From assembly GCA_004352715.1 (NCBI GenBank), contig SCFE01000060.1, positions 927,190-991,189 of the forward strand: 64,000 nucleotides of DNA. The letters run 5' to 3'. Positions within the stretch are counted from its first letter, which is position 1. Every line of letters starts with the position of its first letter. The position numbers and the translations under genes were made by a program. The notes beneath the pieces are model-generated. The model searched no databases. It saw only the letters and a list, made by a program, of their open reading frames with translations, and was not told the origin of the DNA. The DNA comes from Hofstenia miamia (lineage: Eukaryota > Xenacoelomorpha > Acoela). This document shows, in pieces, positions 25,151 to 36,680 of the stretch.

Positions 25151-25508
25151 ATCTAGGTATTATTCTTATCTGGCGCAATTTGTGAGAGTTCAAATACTAT
25201 TTCAAGCTTTCTGTTTCGCATGGTGTACCACTATGTTCTATTCTATGCTACAAATATTAGAAATTCCTGGTTATCTGCTGTGGATTGCTCTTCATGAATT
25301 TCTCTTTAACGTAGATATTTTGAAATCGAGGTTCTTCTTTTTAATTGAGACAAATTTCAAATATTCTTCTTGTTAATAATTCTGTGGAATTTAAATTCAT
25401 TGTGCGTGACTTTGGAATTATAATTTTTGGACAGCTCATACTTCTAAGATTAACAAATTCGCATCTACTTTCTATTTCTCAATTTTTCTCATCAAAAATT
25501 CATTCTTC

Positions 25509-26270
25509 TTAAAGTGCGTTAACACGAGAATCTTTTTATGCATATCATTTGGATGTACGTCAAAAAGATGCTCGTCTGAACGCACATCGTTCAAATTGAT
25601 ACACAAACAGCTTGCATCTTTTGGACGTATTTCAAACACTGCTCGTATGAACGCACATATTAATTTGAACGATCAGTAGTTAACGCCTTTGTTTTGGTGA
25701 CATATTGTGTCAAGTAGCCGTGAGTCTTAAAATACGAAGGTTTTCAAGCTCAACTATTTTAACTTCAAAATGAACCCTGGCGATATTGAATTCTAAATGT
25801 TCCCATTTTTTTAACAAAAAGCAGTTATTCTTTTCAATGAAGCAATATTGGTTTTTCACAAGTAATGCTACTGAATTGTCAATATATTTTACATGCGTGT
25901 ATGACTAATTGAAATCACTTATAAACCAGAATTCCTGAATGTATTGAAATTTAATTATATTTTTTAATCTATAATTACAGGGAAACTTTAAACAGATAAT
26001 TTCGTTTGTTTGAACAACCTGGTCTTGGAAATATTATATAATTTAAACTGTTTTGAATCAGTAATTGAGATATTTATTATAATCTTCCAGTGATAGAAAA
26101 ACACAATTCACATTAAACTTAACTGACGAAAATACAAATGACCGTCCATAAAACTAATGCTCGTCTGAACCCAATTTCATCAAATTGATGTACATCAGAA
26201 AGACGCTCGTCTGAAGTCAGTTTCATCAAAAGACGCGCATCAAAAGATGCTCGTCTGAACGCACCTTTAA
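25509..26270. mobile_element. TTAA-flanked MITE
   Basis: TTAA at 25509-25512 and 26267-26270 bound inverted ends AGTGCGTTAACACGAG and, reversed, AGGTGCGTTCAGACGAG. GATGCTCGTCTGAACGCAC-like units recur at both ends. TTAA flanks fit piggyBac or Kolobok superfamilies. About 760 bp, non-coding. Confidence 0.6.
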
Positions 26271-27240
26271 TCATATTGTCTATCTACTTTTTATTGTTCT
26301 CAATGCTGGCTTATCAATTGATTTCTGAAAAGAAATATATCAAGCATCTTTCTCTCAAATGGATATGTTCTTCCTGAAATTGTTGATTTCATCTGCTTAA
26401 TTTAAAACTCCTTCGCTGTGATTCGATATTTTAAATATTTAAAATTGCCTTTTTTCCGTTTATGACACTAGATCTTCTACATATCTTATCTTTCATCTTT
26501 TCAAAATTTACTAATCTGCTTCCACTTGTCAATTTCTTCTATCGAATCATTTTTCCTGCCTATTTCATACTCTAGCTTCTGGATATAAAATTAAGGGTTA
26601 ATACTTTTGTTTCTTAGCTTATTTTTAAATTCAATATCTAAATGTGAAATATCTTTCAAATACAGTTCCTTTTCCATTTTATGTTTTTGTTGTCATTTTC
26701 CTAGTAAAATAATAATAACATTTTAAAATTTTTCTTTATGTTGAAAATCTGTTTTTATTATGCTTTTTTCTAAGATAATGGCTTAGCGCAAAGAAATGTA
26801 ATAGGATATACTCTACGTGATTGTGCGCCACGTCCACTATCACTATAAACATTGTATAAGTCGAACGACTTCGCATTATTTCTCCAAATCGCAATCATTT
26901 TTATCCTGATAGGAACAAAAGATATGGTATCCTTTTGCCTTGAGCTAAAGAAAAACTGTTTTCTAGAATTTTATTTTTATTAATTTAAAAAATGATTTTA
27001 TCCATTTTATAAAAATGTGTTTTTACATTGAATTTAAACCTAAAATTCTGTTTGAATAGAAAAGCACACGGTACATAGTTCATTTAATAATATAGTGAGG
27101 ATTTACTGCTTAGTCTGTCAAAATTTCACAAAGGCATTAATTTAAAACCGATAAATGCAAAATTACTCGATTTTAAAATTTTAATTGGAAATACCATTTG
27201 TGCTCTTGTTTCACAATAGATTTTTGTCAATTTTTTTCGC
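26271..27240. other. No recognisable feature
   Basis: AT-rich, no features. The truncated 5' part of the next LINE copy may begin near the end. Confidence 0.4.
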
Positions 27241-27715
27241 GTTATTGTGAGAAAATTTCATATTTCTCTCGATGCCACTCGACTTCCATGCTTGTGCTCT
27301 CCTCCTGTTCAATCACTTGCTCACTCGCAAATTATATCTTGATTCTTTTGATTTCATTAAGTTCTCTAATTCTCACTCCACTCGCTCTGATGATGTCACC
27401 TTCTCCATTCGTCGTACAAAGAAACATCGCACCCTTCACTCGTTTTTCAATCGTGATTGTGCTGCTGCTAATTACATCTTGACTCTCAACCCTCCAACAG
27501 CGATTGATTTCTTTTCTCCGCCATCGAGCTTCAAGAAATCTTTGATGGCTTTCCTTTTTGCTGAGCCCTTCTCCAACTTCGCCTACTCTTCCATTTGCTC
27601 CTATTTCATATCCTGTGACTGTCCTCGCTGTCGTAAAACTTGACTTGTTTTTATTTTTTTTGTATATGCCTTCAGCGGCTAAATAAAGCTATTCATTATT
27701 ATTATTATTTATAAC
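27241..27715 (+). pseudogene. 3' end of a CR1/Jockey-like LINE with an (ATT)n tail
   Basis: One frame (27272-27643) reads HSTRSDDVTFSIRRTKKHRTLH and then SFF, SSFKKSL and CDCPRCRK before a stop. The succession TRS...RT...SFF...FK is that of the C-terminal end of reverse transcriptases from the CR1/Jockey group. About 60 bases later comes AATAAAG and an (ATT)n tail at 27698-27713, typical of a LINE 3' end. The copy is 5'-truncated, as is usual for LINEs. Confidence 0.6.
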
Positions 27716-28902
27716 TCTTAGAGGAACAAATGAAGGAATAAAGATGCTTTAAATGGATATTAAATTTACTGGATGGGGCAATAATTGTTTTTTATGCCCC
27801 ACCCCAAAATAGTCGTCGTATAAACCTGATCAAGTATGGCACACTATTTTTTAATAGTTATTTACATTAGAATGAGCAATACTAATCCTTACTTATGGCT
27901 TTGCAAATATCACAGGTACACATTTACAGTAATGATAATCGATTTTAATTTGCAATTTTTTATTTAACAGAACTTTAGAGTTTGTGAAATATGCTTATAT
28001 ATGTCTCCCTTGATTGACATATCGAAAGACAAATGTTTGAATGCAAGTGATTTTAAAGTGCAAAACAAGTTTCTTCAATCTCTATTACAGTTCGCTTTGC
28101 CTATTATTTACTTTATATTTAAGTATGTTCTGATTTCTTTTCTGGCGAGCCGTTTTGTTATTTTTGTATTAATAAATTTCAAGTTATGTAACTTGTTTAC
28201 TGATTTAGGTTCCAAAATCTCGTAACTGCTTCGACCCTTTTTGCCATGATTATCCACTTATTGGTAATTCGTTTACATTTATATATACATAATATATATA
28301 TATATATTAGGTGTATTCCAAAAATTTTTCGAGCTTTAGTGCAGAATAGTGAAAAAATGGTATAAAAATAATATCAATAATAAAATTTCCCGCGAATTAT
28401 TAAATTTTGTCATGCCATTTCTTCATTTAAATTTTACATAAGAGGTTAAATAAGCAGTATAAAGCACGTTTGTTATTGTTACGGTAAATATAGAATTTAA
28501 TTACTAAGTTGCTTTATTACTCTCAGTCTTTTGCCCCAATCCACCTTATAAAACTATCTAAGCTTTATGTGGATATTGAAATATAAATGAATTTTAGTGG
28601 TTTTCATAACATAAATGAAAAGTGTTTAAAAAGACTAGCACTAACTGTAATGTTATATATATATANNNNNNNNNNNNNNNNNNNNNNNNNNNNNNNNNNN
28701 NNNNNNNNNNNNNNNNNNNNNNNNNNNNNNNNNNNNNNNNNNNNNNNNNNNNNNNNNNNNNNNNNNNNNNNNNNNNNNNNNNNNNNNNNNNNNNNNNNNN
28801 NNNNNNNNNNNNNNNNNNNNNNNNNNNNNNNNNNNNNNNNNNNNNNNNNNNNNNNNNNNNNNNNNNNNNNNNNNNNNNNNNNNNNNNNNNNNNNNNNNNN
28901 NN

Positions 28903-28937
<35 letters not shown>

Positions 28938-29941
28938 TTAAAATTTTTGTAGGAAAATCTTAAAAAGCATTACAATTTTTGAAAAATATTATTCAATTTT
29001 ACATAAATTGGAAATTATACTTTTGCAATAATTTAAAAATTGATTTAACCACAGCCCATTCAAACTTTCGGCGACTGCACTTGCCCTAAGGAATTGCGAA
29101 ATTACAAATTAGGTCTAACTGTTTAAAGGCCGTTCAATTTATTTAAAAAACTTTTTGCAACCACAAATGTTATTGGTTGATTTATGGCTTATAGATATGA
29201 AACTTACAATACCCTGCATTGTGATTATTGTTAAGGAATTTTTACTTTAATAGAGCATATTGCTTTCTCTTCATTATCATGAGCTAACATTGCTGAAAAA
29301 ATGATATTATAAAGATACTCGAAAACGTCCTATATGAAAAATACACTTGGATTCCATAAATGATCTTCACTTTCTTCAACTGGTTGGGAGAATTGGATAC
29401 GCATAAATTTACCAGCAAGATTTTCCTTTTGCTCTTAGTGCTATAATTACCAGATGTTTAGTCTCATGTTTAGCAAATTTGGTGATTACTCGCCAATACT
29501 TGGGCGTCTCTTTGGTTTTGAAATCAAATTTTTATACTAGCATCTATCTAGAGCTTTGTAACGCACTAGTGTTTATCCAAAAGCAAATGAATACTTAACA
29601 TGTTATTGGAGCTTAAAACGTGTTGGTATATTTTAGTTCTAGATAAAATCAATCAGCTCATAAGGCTATTAAGCTCATTGAAGATGTAGCAATGTCAGCA
29701 TTAAAGCACTAATACACTCTAAATAAATTATACATTTGCTGCAATTTCACAAAATTACATTTAAAAACTTGCATTGTTTTTTGTTTATAAAATACGCCTG
29801 CATAGAATTACTATGAAACTCCAAAATGGAGAGGGCATGACGTTTTTTTCGTTTAGTATTTTTCTTCGGTGTTTTTAAGCATATATTATGGTTTATCCAC
29901 GCTTTCGCAAATTTACTAAAATCATCTAGCCCTAATTTATA
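27716..29941. other. No coding feature; (TA)n and gap within
   Basis: No genes seen. A short (TA)n run near 28290-28310 is followed by GGTGTATTCCAAAAATTT, which loosely resembles a mariner end but has no partner. Confidence 0.4.
28654..28934. repeat. (TA)n microsatellite with a 237-base gap
   Basis: TA runs at 28654-28665 and 28905-28934 flank N at 28666-28902. Confidence 0.95.
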
Positions 29942-30600
29942 TACAGGGTGTCCAAAAAGTTTCGCCCGATGTTATATTAATAACAATTGTAAGTTTAAAT
30001 AAATTTTATTGGATGATAAATGAGAACTACAAGCGTATTAAGAACAATTAATAAACAAAGACATAAGAATAATCAAAAGGAAGGTTACAACAATGTTCAA
30101 ACAGGTCATTCAGACTGTTCAAATTGTTCCCCGTTGTGTTGAATACAGGAAGCCAATCTTTCAGCAACACTGTTACAAACCATTTGTCATAGTTCCATAT
30201 CCATTGTGTCAGTTTTGCCAGCAATAACTCTGCGAATGTCAGAAATAGTTCGTGGTTTCTCGTTGTACACCATGTCTTTAAGAAAGCCCCATAAGAAGAT
30301 GTCCATTGGTGATAAATCAGGTGAACGTGCTGACCATTCAAATGGGCCAAGTCGACCAATCAATTTGTCTTTACAGTTGATGTCAAGCTATTCACGAACA
30401 TAATGCGCATAGTGTGCTGGATAACCATTCTGTGAAAGTAAATGTCTTCTGGTTGCAGTAATTGAGGAAAGAAATATGTTTGAAGCATATTGAGGTACTG
30501 TTCGCCAATGACAAATGCATCGAAGAAGAATGGGCCAATAATTCCGTTGTTAGACATTGCAGCCCAGACAGTTACTCCGGGAATGTTAACTTCTTTCTCT
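29942..30600 (-). mobile_element. IS630/mariner-type transposase relic, truncated
   Basis: Reading the minus strand from 30590 gives VTVWAAMSNNGIIGPFFFD, EQYLNML, QNGYPAHYAHYVRE, then ARSPDLSPMDIFLWGFLKD, MVYNEKPRTISDIR and NSVAERLASCI. These are the second half of the DDE domain of a mariner/IS630-type transposase common in invertebrates. The usual QDGAPxH aspartate has become asparagine, and there are two or three stops and a frameshift. The 3' terminus CAGGGTGTCCAAAAAGTTTC lies at 29945-29964. The 5' half and other end are missing. Confidence 0.75.
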
Positions 30601-30900
30601 AAAATTACACAGGGTTGTTAAAGTGTTTTAAACATCTTTAAAACACGAGAAAAAAAACATGAATAAAACGCTTTAAAAAACATTGTTTTTTATTGTTTTT
30701 TCAGCGGTTAATCAACAATTATAATAAAGTAAGTTATTCCAAGAAAACCTTTTAACATTAAACGTTTTTCTGTGATCTGGTTGTCGCGAAAAGATGTCCA
30801 TAAATTTACTTTATCAATAATACAGTAGAACTTTCCATCTTCCAAAATTGGGTGTGGAAAACAAACGATTTTTCAATAAGAGTGTTAGTTCCAAATAACT
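30601..30900. other. No coding; possible TE end
   Basis: CAGGGTTGTTAAAGTG at 30611 looks like a hAT-type end, but no partner was found. Confidence 0.25.
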
Positions 30901-31215
30901 TTATATACACTTCTTATTAACAGCATTGTTATCAGAAATGCAACCAATAACTACTCCTCCACATAAATGAACCATATTCATCACATTTGTAATTCCTGAA
31001 TGTAAAAATTGCGCTTCAATTGCAAATATAGGCAGAAGGCTTAACACAAAAGCATATATTGGTTCTTTATAATTAGATTGATCTTGGTTACATATTACTT
31101 CAGGTTTCTTTGTTAGCTGTTGATCAACATACCTCTTGATTAAATGATGTGGATAGCCATTGTTTTCCAAAATTTCATATATTGGAAGTTGCCATATATT
31201 GAAGAGCACCAACAA
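30901..31215 (-). pseudogene. Penelope-like element fragment, linker region
   Basis: The minus-strand frame reads IYEILENNGYPHHLIKRYV and then QQLTKKPE. This is the pattern of the region between the reverse transcriptase and the GIY-YIG domain in Penelope-like elements (NGYP...LI followed by a basic stretch). It stops abruptly at about 31215, where a plus-strand Penelope fragment begins. No start or catalytic motif is present. Confidence 0.45.
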
Positions 31216-31820
31216 CTGCTAAATTTAAGAATAAATAAAATTAATGCGAAATTAAGATACACAAGAATAAGACCAATATTAGAAACTAAGAGGACCTGTA
31301 ATATCTTTCGCAACAAAGATCCGATTCAAGAGATGCTTGTTTCATCAATTGTATACAAGTTTACATGTGAAGAATGCCACTCTTCTTACATCGGTGAAAC
31401 AAAGCGACATCTTCAAACTCGGGTTAATGAACATCTATCAGGGCACTTAAATTCCGAAATTTATACTCACCAACATCGAGNACTAAGAAGACCTGTAATA
31501 TATTTCGCAACAAAGATCCGATTCAAGAGATGCTTGTTTCATCAATTGTATACAAGTTTACATGTGAAGAATGCCACTCTTCTTACATCGGTGAAACAAA
31601 GCGACATCTTCAAACTCGGGTTAATGAACATCTATCAGGGCACGTAAATTCCGAAATTTATACTCACCAACATCGAGCAAACATCAATAATTTTAAGATC
31701 ATTATGAAAACACCTAATACTAAGAGTTCTGAAGGTTCTGAAGCCCTAATTATTAAGAACTCAAATGAACAAAGACTAATGAATAATCAAAGAACGACCA
31801 ACATATTAAATATCTTTTAG
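31202..31820 (+). pseudogene. Penelope-like element C-terminus with GIY-YIG nuclease
   Basis: The frame reads NLRINKINAKLRYTR, then VYKFTCEECHSSYIGETKRH and LQTRVNEHLSGH, ending with a stop at 31818-31820. VYKFTCxxCxxxYIGxTxR...RxxEH is the GIY-YIG endonuclease signature of Penelope-like retroelements, including the CxxC zinc-like pair. Only the C-terminal part exists here. A 196-bp segment is present twice around a single N (31285-31480 and 31482-31677), which inflates the ORF. Confidence 0.75.
31285..31677 (+). repeat. 196-bp tandem duplication around a single N
   Basis: 31285-31480 and 31482-31677 differ at about three positions and are separated by one N. The reading frame continues correctly only from the second copy. 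Most likely two overlapping contig ends or two haplotypes placed side by side. Confidence 0.85.
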
Positions 31821-31910
31821 TGTATGCATATTTAACAAAATTACATGTAGTGAATTGTAAATTATATTACCACAAAATTTGTATTGACGATCTGAGCACA
31901 ATAGTATCAA

Positions 31911-32511
31911 ATATATATATATANNNNNNNNNNNNNNNNNNNNNNNNNNNNNNNNNNNNNNNNNNNNNNNNNNNNNNNNNNNNNNNNNNNNNNNNNNNNN
32001 NNNNNNNNNNNNNNNNNNNNNNNNNNNNNNNNNNNNNNNNNNNNNNNNNNNNNNNNNNNNNNNNNNNNNNNNNNNNNNNNNNNNNNNNNNNNNNNNNNNN
32101 NNNNNNNNNNNNNNNNNNNNNNNNNNNNNNNNNNNNNNNNNNNNNNNNNNNNNNNNNNNNNNNNNNNNNNNNNNNNNNNNNNNNNNNNNNNNNNNNNNNN
32201 NNNNNNNNNNNNNNNNNNNNNNNNNNNNNNNNNNNNNNNNNNNNNNNNNNNNNNNNNNNNNNNNNNNNNNNNNNNNNNNNNNNNNNNNNNNNNNNNNNNN
32301 NNNNNNNNNNNNNNNNNNNNNNNNNNNNNNNNNNNNNNNNNNNNNNNNNNNNNNNNNNNNNNNNNNNNNNNNNNNNNNNNNNNNNNNNNNNNNNNNNNNN
32401 NNNNNNNNNNNNNNNNNNNNNNNNNNNNNNNNNNNNNNNNNNNNNNNNNNNNNNNNNNNNNNNNNNNNNNNNNNNNNNNNNNNNNNNNNNNNNNNNNNNN
32501 NNNNNNNNNNN
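31911..32511. other. (TA)n run and 588-base gap
   Basis: A short TA run (31913-31923) leads into N at 31924-32511. Open frames crossing it are artefacts. Confidence 0.95.
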
Positions 32512-32574
32512 AGTACAAGAAGAATATCAGATAAACCTTCCAAAAAGCAGATAATAATAGATACAACATAACTA

Positions 32575-32916
32575 CATAGGCATAGGAAAAGGGGGCAGAG
32601 GGGGTGATCTCCCTCTACTTTGAAAAGTGGGGGCAAAACCACCTTTCTGTCCCCAATTTTGAAGTCCTAAACAAAAAATACTTCAAATTACTTACAGGTA
32701 CACCAAAAGCATAAGAAACGCACATTTTCTGGAGGGTTTCCCCTTGGACCCCTTCTACAGTCCTTTGATTGGCTTCTGAAACTCACCAGGGGCCCTTCAT
32801 CCAAATTTTCGAGCATTACATGCTCAAATTTCCGCTTACATATTAGTCAATTTCTTCATCCAATTTTTTTGAAAAACTTTTGCCCCCACACTTTTATAGA
32901 GTGTCCTACGCCTATG
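32575..32916. mobile_element. 342-bp MITE
   Basis: Left end CATAGGCATAGGA and, reversed, right end CATAGGCGTAGGA form inverted termini. AACTA occurs on both sides (32570-32574 and 32917-32921) as a probable 5-bp target duplication. The interior is GC-richer than its surroundings, with GGGGGCAGAGGGGG and CCCCTTGGACCCC. Non-coding. Confidence 0.65.
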
Positions 32917-32951
32917 AACTAGAAGGGTGAATGAGTTAAGCTGAAGGTGCA

Positions 32952-33006
32952 ATATCATTTCAAGAAAGGCCCAACTCCAGGAGTTGGGCCTTTCTTGAAA
33001 TGATAT
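32952..33006. repeat. Perfect 27-bp inverted repeat with a 1-nt spacer
   Basis: 32952-32978 is the exact reverse complement of 32980-33006 around A32979. The stem contains AAGAAAGGCCCAACTCC. A diverged half-copy, GGGCCCTTCTTGAACTGAT, occurs at about 33136-33154. Confidence 0.95.
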
Positions 33007-33654
33007 AAGAAATGATTGCACAAAAACTACATGCTATGAACTGGACTTGGGACTCTTTTGAACAGATAAAGATAGAGGTTGGGTAAAGGAACAGAATTGT
33101 GCAAAAACATCATTTTTGAAAATTTGTGGATTTGGGCCCTTCTTGAACTGATGTCTTCATATGTACATTGTAACGCCCATTCTAAGCTCTAATCAGTTTT
33201 TTGGTTTTTGACAAAGAAGGATCTTACAATTTTTCCTTTTGTAGCGAAACAACAGAATATAATTTTTACTACAGTGGTCGTTGAAATGGCGTTTACATTG
33301 TTCGACATTTGAAAGCATCCACTAGCTATTTTAAGCTCGATAGTTTTGATCGAAATCAGTTTTTTCAGTTAGAAAAGTTCATTACAGGAATGAAATTTGG
33401 AACAAATGCTAACATACATATAGGTTTGACTAACTACATGGGTATTATAGAGAAAATGTGAATTCAGCACAGGGGAGGTGGAAGGAATTTTGCATGGGCA
33501 TGCACCTCAAATATCAAAAACAGAGTCGTATTTTTAGGTATTTTGGCATAAGGTTTTGCTGAAAAAATATTATAACTATAACATTAAATGACTTGATATT
33601 AGTAAAACTGATATATTAGAAAGAAATGTTTAGTGAATTAAAATATGATGAAGT
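33007..33654. other. No coding feature
   Basis: Contains the diverged half-palindrome at about 33136-33154 and otherwise nothing recognisable. Confidence 0.4.
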
Positions 33655-33859
33655 TATAGTTGGCTGCAAAAAAAAATGAGACTGAACACCTATTTTTTAA
33701 CGCTTTGTGGAAACGTATTGAGACGTTTTAGAGGAAAACTATAAAAATAAAAGACAACGAGAATTTTGTGAACCTTAAAATGGTCAAACAAAAAAGTTAA
33801 TTAATTAAACTGGTACTTCGTAATTATTTGAAAACACTTACCAAACAAATTTTTTTGCT

Positions 33860-34964
33860 TTGCAAAGTTTCTACATTGATTTCTTTGGAATGGAAACGTT
33901 GAAACAGCTTGAAAACGCCTTTGCGACATCGCAAATTTCTCGATCAACTTGTTTTCGAAAGCTGAAAAAAATTCGACAAGGAGAATCTCTCAAAAGAAGA
34001 CAAGGAAGTGGACGCCCTCGAAAAATTATTGGAAAATTAATTCAGAAAACAGTCGCAATTGCTCTCAAAAATCCCTATATTTCTGGGAAAAAAATTGGAA
34101 ACCGACTTCACACTGAAGCCGACATCTCTGTGCATGAAACCACAGTTCAGAGAACACTAATAAAAAGNNNNNNNNNNNNNNNNNNNNNNNNNNNNNNNNN
34201 NNNNNNNNNNNNNNNNNNNNNNNNNNNNNNNNNNNNNNNNNNNNNNNNNNNNNNTGTGCATGAAACCACAGTTCAGAGAACACTGAAAAAAAGTGGAGTT
34301 ACAAAAATTGGCAGAAAAAATCTAATTTTGATTACAAAGATTAAATTTCGTGAAAGAATGGAAAGACTACACTTTTGAAGATGTTTGGATAACTGATGAG
34401 TGCGTATTTTAACTGCACAGAAACAAAGTACATGTGTGGTCGTCAAAGAAATGTCCAAGACCAACAAAAGCGGTTCCAAAGTTCGACCAAATAATTATGG
34501 TTTGGGGAGCACTTTCCTATCGTGGGTTTTATTTGAAAATTTTAGACGGAAAAGCCACAATCGGCAGTCAAAGATATTGCCAAATTATAGCTGAATTTAT
34601 GCCTTATGCTGATGCTTTATATGATGATGGATGGATACTCCAACAGGACGGAGCAACCCCGCACACGTCAGCAAAGACAAAAAATTGGTTTTCTGGAAAT
34701 AATATCCAGTTTTTGCAATGGCCACCAAGTTCTGCTCATCTTTCTCCAATCGAAAACGTGTGGCAGATATTGAAAAATGACGTTGAGAAGAAAAATCCGA
34801 AAAATATATCCGATTTAAAAGAAAAAATCCAAGAAAGTCAACACATTTTGACATCTGAAATGAAGTCCAATTTAATGAAATCAGTTTCAGTTCGTTTGAA
34901 TGAAGTTATTTCTACAGGAGGAAAACTGATGCTTTTTACTTATAGTCCTTTAATTTATCTTTAA
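33860..34964 (+). pseudogene. Tc1-like DD34E transposase, frameshifted
   Basis: The N-terminal half has a paired-like helix-turn-helix (SRSTCFRKLKKI, then the hook-like GSGRPRK and VHETTVQRTL). The catalytic part has WITDECVF (first aspartate near 34396), QQDGATPHTS (second, near 34650) and SPIENVW (glutamate). Exactly 34 residues separate the second aspartate from the glutamate. A frameshift before the first aspartate, a TAA just after ECVF and the gap at 34168-34254 break it. The triad is preserved, so inactivation looks fairly recent. The protein would cut and paste the element at TA sites. Confidence 0.9.
34129..34284 (+). other. Assembly gap with duplicated flanks in the Tc1 transposase
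   Basis: The 30 bases at 34129-34158 recur at 34255-34284 on the other side of 87 N. The encoded VHETTVQRTL therefore appears twice. The gap is probably an artificial join of overlapping contigs. Confidence 0.85.
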
Positions 34965-35050
34965 AATCGTACCTTTCTTGAGTTGTTACGTTCAGTAGTT
35001 CAAAAGTAATATGCCTTTTTTCTAGTCTCATTTTTTTGCAGCCAACTATA

Positions 35051-36672
35051 TTAAGGGCACCAAGTTTTGTCATTTTTGGTTTTATAGTGTAATTTAATCC
35101 GTGGGTAGGAGCGGACCTCTAGTAAAAAACTATAAACTATGAGTAAGGAAAATCAAATTTATAATAAAAATTGACAAATATTTATTTTTTTCGCATTTTG
35201 AAGCTAAATATAATTCATTTTTACATAGAGAAAGAAGGTTGTGTACAGCCTTGATAGCTTTTCCGGCGAAGATATTTGAACGTTGAATATCAACAGGTTT
35301 AACCTGATCTGACTAAGTCTTCACATAATGTGCTGCTTTTAAAGCTTATATCTGAAAGCTTCTGAGCTGAGCTTGTTCTCTTCCTTATATAGTTGACTAG
35401 AAAACCTCAGTTTACCACACTTGCCGCAGATTATTTTTGTGCTACTTTTAACTAGTACCACTTCTTCAGGAAGTAAACTAAATGGCAATTGTAAATGCAG
35501 GCCTCTGCTATTTCACCTGGCATTGTGTGGACTGGGTAAGAGAAAATTACTCTAATAAAAATCAAATACCTCTATTGCTGGCGAAAGTTCATATCGTTTC
35601 TTCAATAAGTTGGCTTGTGAATATGAATTTTGCTTTGCATTATCTAAGTTTTTTTAATTAATCAGAATTTTTATGATATTCTCAATGAAGTAGTAATTTA
35701 CATTCGGGAGGTAGTTTCGTCTAGAAAAAAAATTGATCAAGAACCAATTTTAATACTCTGTTTAATACATGATGCTGGTAAACAACATATAATAGCTTCT
35801 TCAAACCGTTTTCTCAATTTTTCTTTTCAGTTTTGCCGCCACGTCAAAAACCGATTTTTTTTTATTTTTCTTTTTCAAAGGAACCTAGTGGATTATTAGA
35901 TTAATTTGTTTATTTGACGAAGCTTTTTGATCAATACCCAATCAAAATCAATTGCTGCTATTGTGAAAATCGCAAGTTGACAAGTTTTCACTCATAGTGA
36001 TGTAATCACTGTGTACCAATTCATTTTGAAAGTGTACTGTGAATAACTCTGATGTCTAATTCAATTATCAACTTATTTTGTTCAAGAATAATTTCTCACA
36101 CTAGCTCAAAATTTGTTTCAATGCATTGTGTGTCAATGAAGGAATTTTCTGCGTGTACATAGACTCATAGAGAGTATTTTCAAAATGGATTACATTTTAT
36201 AACTAAGCTAAAATTTCAGTGTTTTTTCAAGGAAATATTCTTAGGATATCATAGAGACTGAATATTTTGTCTGCGTGTTAACTATTTGATTAGGATGTAA
36301 TCCATCTCTTGGAATATTCCCTCAATTGTCAACGTCATAATTAATAACAAGTGAAGCTTATACTATCTGTGCGAAACGTACTTATCTCACGTGAATTTTG
36401 ACATTTAACCACTGTGTAAGAAAGCATTAAGGTTTAATATAAAGTCGAAATATGAAGTGCAATCTCAAACGAATTCCATCACGTTTATTGATTCGTATAT
36501 AAATGAATCATTCTGATTAGTGCTAAAAATTATTGCTAAATAACCTATTTCTTCATTTTCCTCAGGATCTGTTGATTTCAAAATCACTTTGCAATAGATA
36601 AAAACTAGGATTTTTCTTCGATGAATGCTTCTGTGTTTTTTTTCATTTTGAAAGCATTTCCTTTTTGTTTCA
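35051..36672. other. No recognisable feature
   Basis: AT-rich. It may contain 5' untranslated exons or the promoter of the RCBTB gene, but none can be identified from sequence alone. Confidence 0.4.
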
Positions 36673-36680
36673 GGTGCAAT

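Larger units (their letters stand above)
33657..35048 (+). mobile_element. Tc1-type element with both ends, transposase broken
   Basis: Ends TAGTTGGCTGCAAAAAAA and the matching reversed right end are followed by ATGAGACT on both sides. TA dinucleotides flank at 33655-33656 and 35049-35050, the expected target duplication. About 1.39 kb including an 87-base gap, which is the normal size for Tc1-like elements. Confidence 0.9.

Noticed and set aside
27198-27482. 94-codon open frame overlapping the LINE tail
   Set aside because: Out of frame with the recognisable reverse-transcriptase C-terminal motifs.
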